Assembly (NCBI GenBank): GCA_016780605.1
Contig: JADHLS010000222.1
Span: 1 to 7,963, forward strand
Reading direction: 5' to 3'
Source of the DNA: Reyranella sp.
GTDB lineage: Bacteria; Pseudomonadota; Alphaproteobacteria; Reyranellales; Reyranellaceae
DNA length: 7,963 nucleotides
The number at the start of each line of letters is the position of its first letter. The first letter of the stretch is position 1. The position numbers were made by a program, and so were the translations under genes. Under the pieces are notes generated by a model. It did not search any database. It was not told the DNA's origin and saw only the letters and a list, made by a program, of their open reading frames with translations. Positions 6,511 through 7,963 of the stretch are shown here, in pieces.

Positions 6511-7180
6511 ACTGGCGGATCGGCTCGGCGCCGGGATTGGTGAACCGGCGGTCCATCACGATGGTTCGCGTATTCGCGTTGTTGCTGCCGTAGTAGAGCG
6601 CGTTCCAGTCGTTGTCGGGATCGATGAAGGAGCCTTCGAGCGAGGCGCCGGCGAACAGGCCGAGCGAGCTTGCGAAGGCGATGATGTCGGCGCCGCCCGC
6701 GGCGGTCGTGGCGCCCTCGACGCCGATGCCGATGACGGCCAGCGCCACGCCCGCCTCGGCGCCGAACTTGAACTTGTGGTCGAGGATGGCCTGCAGGCCC
6801 TTCTCGGTCTTGATGATGAACACGACCTCCGAGACCTTGGCGCCGATCTGCAGGCCGACGCTGCCCGAGCCCATGGCGTAGAAGGCGGGCGGGCTCCAGT
6901 CCTTGGGCTGCGTGCGCGCCATCAGCGTGCCGCGACCGCCGGCCAGGCCGAAGATCAGCCCGCCCTGGACCAGCTCGGGCACGATCAGCACGCCGCGCGC
7001 GCCTTCGATGTACTTGGCGGCATCGGGATAGTCCTTGCCGGTGAGGATCTTGCGCGCGGATTCCAGCGAGGAATCGACCAGCGCCTGACGCCTGGCGTCG
7101 GCCCGCGCGGGCGTGGTCATGATCGGGGCGGCGAGCAGGGCGGCGGCCCCGCCCAGCACGGTTCGGCGATCGAGCTTCAT
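6494..7180 (-). CDS. SYLF-domain (DUF500/Ysc84-like) exported lipid-binding protein
   Basis: This is a 228-residue protein of the SYLF family, whose eukaryotic members bind phosphoinositides. Bacterial members are exported proteins of unclear role, so lipid binding here is known only from the family. The N-terminus, MKLDRRTVLGGAAALLAA, is a twin-arginine-type signal peptide with probable cleavage after PARADA (24-29). The mature part shows ARGVLIVPEL (61-70), GGLIFGLAGGRGTLMART (73-90), FYAMGSGSVGLQIGAKVSEV (100-119), a glycine/alanine-rich stretch (139-183) and DWNALYYGS (191-199), all typical of the family. The ATG at 7180 is preceded by AAGGAG at ideal distance, which fixes the start. It has its own predicted promoter at 7241-7269. 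Its last codons overlap the isomerase gene's end by 17 bases, tail to tail. Confidence 0.93.
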   Translation of the reverse strand: MKLDRRTVLGGAAALLAAPIMTTPARADARRQALVDSSLESARKILTGKDYPDAAKYIEGARGVLIVPELVQGGLIFGLAGGRGTLMARTQPKDWSPPAFYAMGSGSVGLQIGAKVSEVVFIIKTEKGLQAILDHKFKFGAEAGVALAVIGIGVEGATTAAGGADIIAFASSLGLFAGASLEGSFIDPDNDWNALYYGSNNANTRTIVMDRRFTNPGAEPIRQFMAKW

Positions 7181-7240
7181 GTTCTGCTCCTTGGTCTGTG
7201 GCCAGCGCCGGGGAGCGCCTTGGCGGCCACAACAACCAGA

Positions 7241-7269
7241 AGCATAGCACATTTTTGGGCCAATTTCAG
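7241..7269 (-). promoter_or_regulatory. Predicted extended -10 sigma70-type promoter for the SYLF gene
   Basis: On the minus strand, CTGAAA (7269-7264) and TATGCT (7246-7241) are separated by 17 bases. The -10 box is preceded by TGC, the extended -10 pattern. Each box matches four of six consensus bases. The local A/T-rich patch stands out from the GC-rich surroundings. Transcription would begin near 7234, leaving a leader of about 54 bases that ends in the strong AAGGAG site. This is a prediction from sequence only. Confidence 0.5.
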
Positions 7270-7311
7270 GTGGTTGGCGCCTTTGTCTCAGGAAGGACAC
7301 TAACTGGTCTT

Positions 7312-7884
7312 CTAGGTATTCCGGGGGGCCGGCCGGTCCTTCATCACCAGCGGCAGGCCGGCCGCCATCAGGATCACCCGGTCGGCGCGCTCGGCCATGC
7401 GCATGTTGAGCCGGCCCTGGGCGTCGCGGAAGGCGCGGCCGAGCGGGGTTTCGGGCACCAGGCCGAGGCCAACCTCGTTGCTGACGAACACCACCGGGGG
7501 CCCGAGCCCGTCGAGCGTCCGCACCACGTCGTCGGCCGCCTCGTCGAGATCGGCGCCGGCATGCATCAGGTTGGAGAGCCAGAGCGTCAGGCAATCGACC
7601 AGCACCGGCTGGCCATGCCCGGCGGCGGCTTCCAGCGCCTCGGCAAGCTTCAACGGCTCCTCGATGGTGGTCCATGCCGAGCCGCGGCGCGCGCGATGGG
7701 CCATGATGCGCGTCGCCATCTCGACATCGCCCGCCTGGGCGGTGGCGATGTAGACCGCGGGCCGCGCCACGCCGCCGAACAGCGTGGCGGTGGCGAGCTT
7801 CTCGGCATGGGTGCTCTTGCCCGAGCGCGCGCCGCCCAGCACCAGCGTCACCGGCGGCAGCGGGAAGGTCGAGAGGTGCTCCAT
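7312..7884 (-). CDS. cobU: Bifunctional adenosylcobinamide kinase / adenosylcobinamide-phosphate guanylyltransferase
   Basis: This 190-residue enzyme phosphorylates adenosylcobinamide and then transfers GMP to give adenosylcobinamide-GDP, the activated form used for attachment of the lower nucleotide loop in cobalamin synthesis (also called CobP in aerobic pathways). The P-loop GGARSGKS is at 17-24, VYIATAQ at 44-50, and the guanylylated histidine is likely H63 in MAHRARRGSAW. VDCLTLWLSNL (96-106) and VSNEVGLGLVPETPLGRAFRD (134-154) are strongly conserved in the family. Length is normal (about 180-200). The ATG at 7884 is chosen over an in-frame TTG three bases upstream because it overlaps the previous gene's stop as TGATG, suggesting translational coupling; no separate strong ribosome site is visible. 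No other cobalamin gene and no cobalamin riboswitch lie within the window. Confidence 0.96.
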   Translation of the reverse strand: MEHLSTFPLPPVTLVLGGARSGKSTHAEKLATATLFGGVARPAVYIATAQAGDVEMATRIMAHRARRGSAWTTIEEPLKLAEALEAAAGHGQPVLVDCLTLWLSNLMHAGADLDEAADDVVRTLDGLGPPVVFVSNEVGLGLVPETPLGRAFRDAQGRLNMRMAERADRVILMAAGLPLVMKDRPAPRNT

Positions 7885-7963
7885 CAACCGGCGTTCGCCG
7901 TCACCAACCAGCAGGCGCCCGGCAGGTGCACGCCCTGCGGGCCCTCGTGCGGCTTGAGCGTCT
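7884..7963 (-). CDS. 3' end of an unidentified gene upstream of cobU (partial)
   Basis: An open minus-strand frame enters from the window edge and ends with TGA at 7886-7884, sharing one base with the cobU ATG (TGATG). The visible 25 residues end in HLPGACWLVTANAG. The one-base stop/start overlap is typical of co-translated operon genes, so this is probably a real gene and perhaps another cobalamin gene, but the tail is too short to recognise. Confidence 0.5.
   Translation of the reverse strand, partial: TLKPHEGPQGVHLPGACWLVTANAG

Noticed and set aside
7181..7311. Possible cobalamin riboswitch or terminator near cobU
   Set aside because: This region is downstream of cobU, not upstream. No B12-box-like conserved core is visible, and only a weak 4-base stem (TGTC/GACA) occurs, without a T-run.
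7181..7675. Long N-terminal extension of the SYLF gene overlapping cobU
   Set aside because: The extension is an out-of-frame reading of cobU and the intergenic region. The Tat signal peptide and AAGGAG site place the start at 7180.
1..7963. CRISPR arrays, tRNA or rRNA genes, transposases, defence systems
   Set aside because: No regularly spaced direct repeats, no tRNA-like cloverleaf, no rRNA sequence and no transposase or integrase motifs were seen on either strand.

Overview
This is a GC-rich window with dense coding on both strands. The gene content is a serralysin-type protease, a three-domain LigD, a SYLF-domain protein, CobU and a DUF2277 protein. Together with two kinds of palindromic intergenic repeat, this suggests an alphaproteobacterium, perhaps Rhodospirillales, Hyphomicrobiales or Reyranella-like. 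That placement is an inference from protein flavour and repeats; no rRNA or other marker is present.

Layout. The left third (minus strand) carries a 671-residue secreted M10 metalloprotease with RTX repeats and a C-terminal DUF4114 domain. Just upstream of it, on the same strand, is a 90-residue DUF2277 protein. A 205-base divergent intergenic region, half filled by a 115-base inverted repeat, separates these from the plus-strand genes. The plus strand has a 1034-residue LigD, the multifunctional DNA end-joining ligase. Four bases later comes a sugar phosphate isomerase/epimerase-like gene whose Tat signal peptide lies in a different frame from its catalytic barrel. The right part (minus strand) has the 3' end of an unidentified gene translationally coupled to cobU (cobalamin nucleotide-loop assembly), then a SYLF-domain protein with its own promoter. 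The SYLF gene overlaps the end of the isomerase gene tail to tail.

The genes do not form one obvious pathway. They look like ordinary chromosomal neighbours: DNA repair, secreted proteolysis, cobalamin salvage and an exported lipid-binding protein. I see no new multi-gene system, mobile element, CRISPR array or RNA gene.

The most interesting points are inside LigD. (1) After its normal phosphoesterase, ligase and polymerase domains it carries about 190 extra residues that align with its own polymerase domain, with two of the three catalytic aspartates lost: a degenerate second polymerase copy. (2) The linker between ligase and polymerase contains an in-frame palindromic DNA element that appears to have inserted into the coding sequence. 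A related short hairpin sits just downstream of the protease gene.
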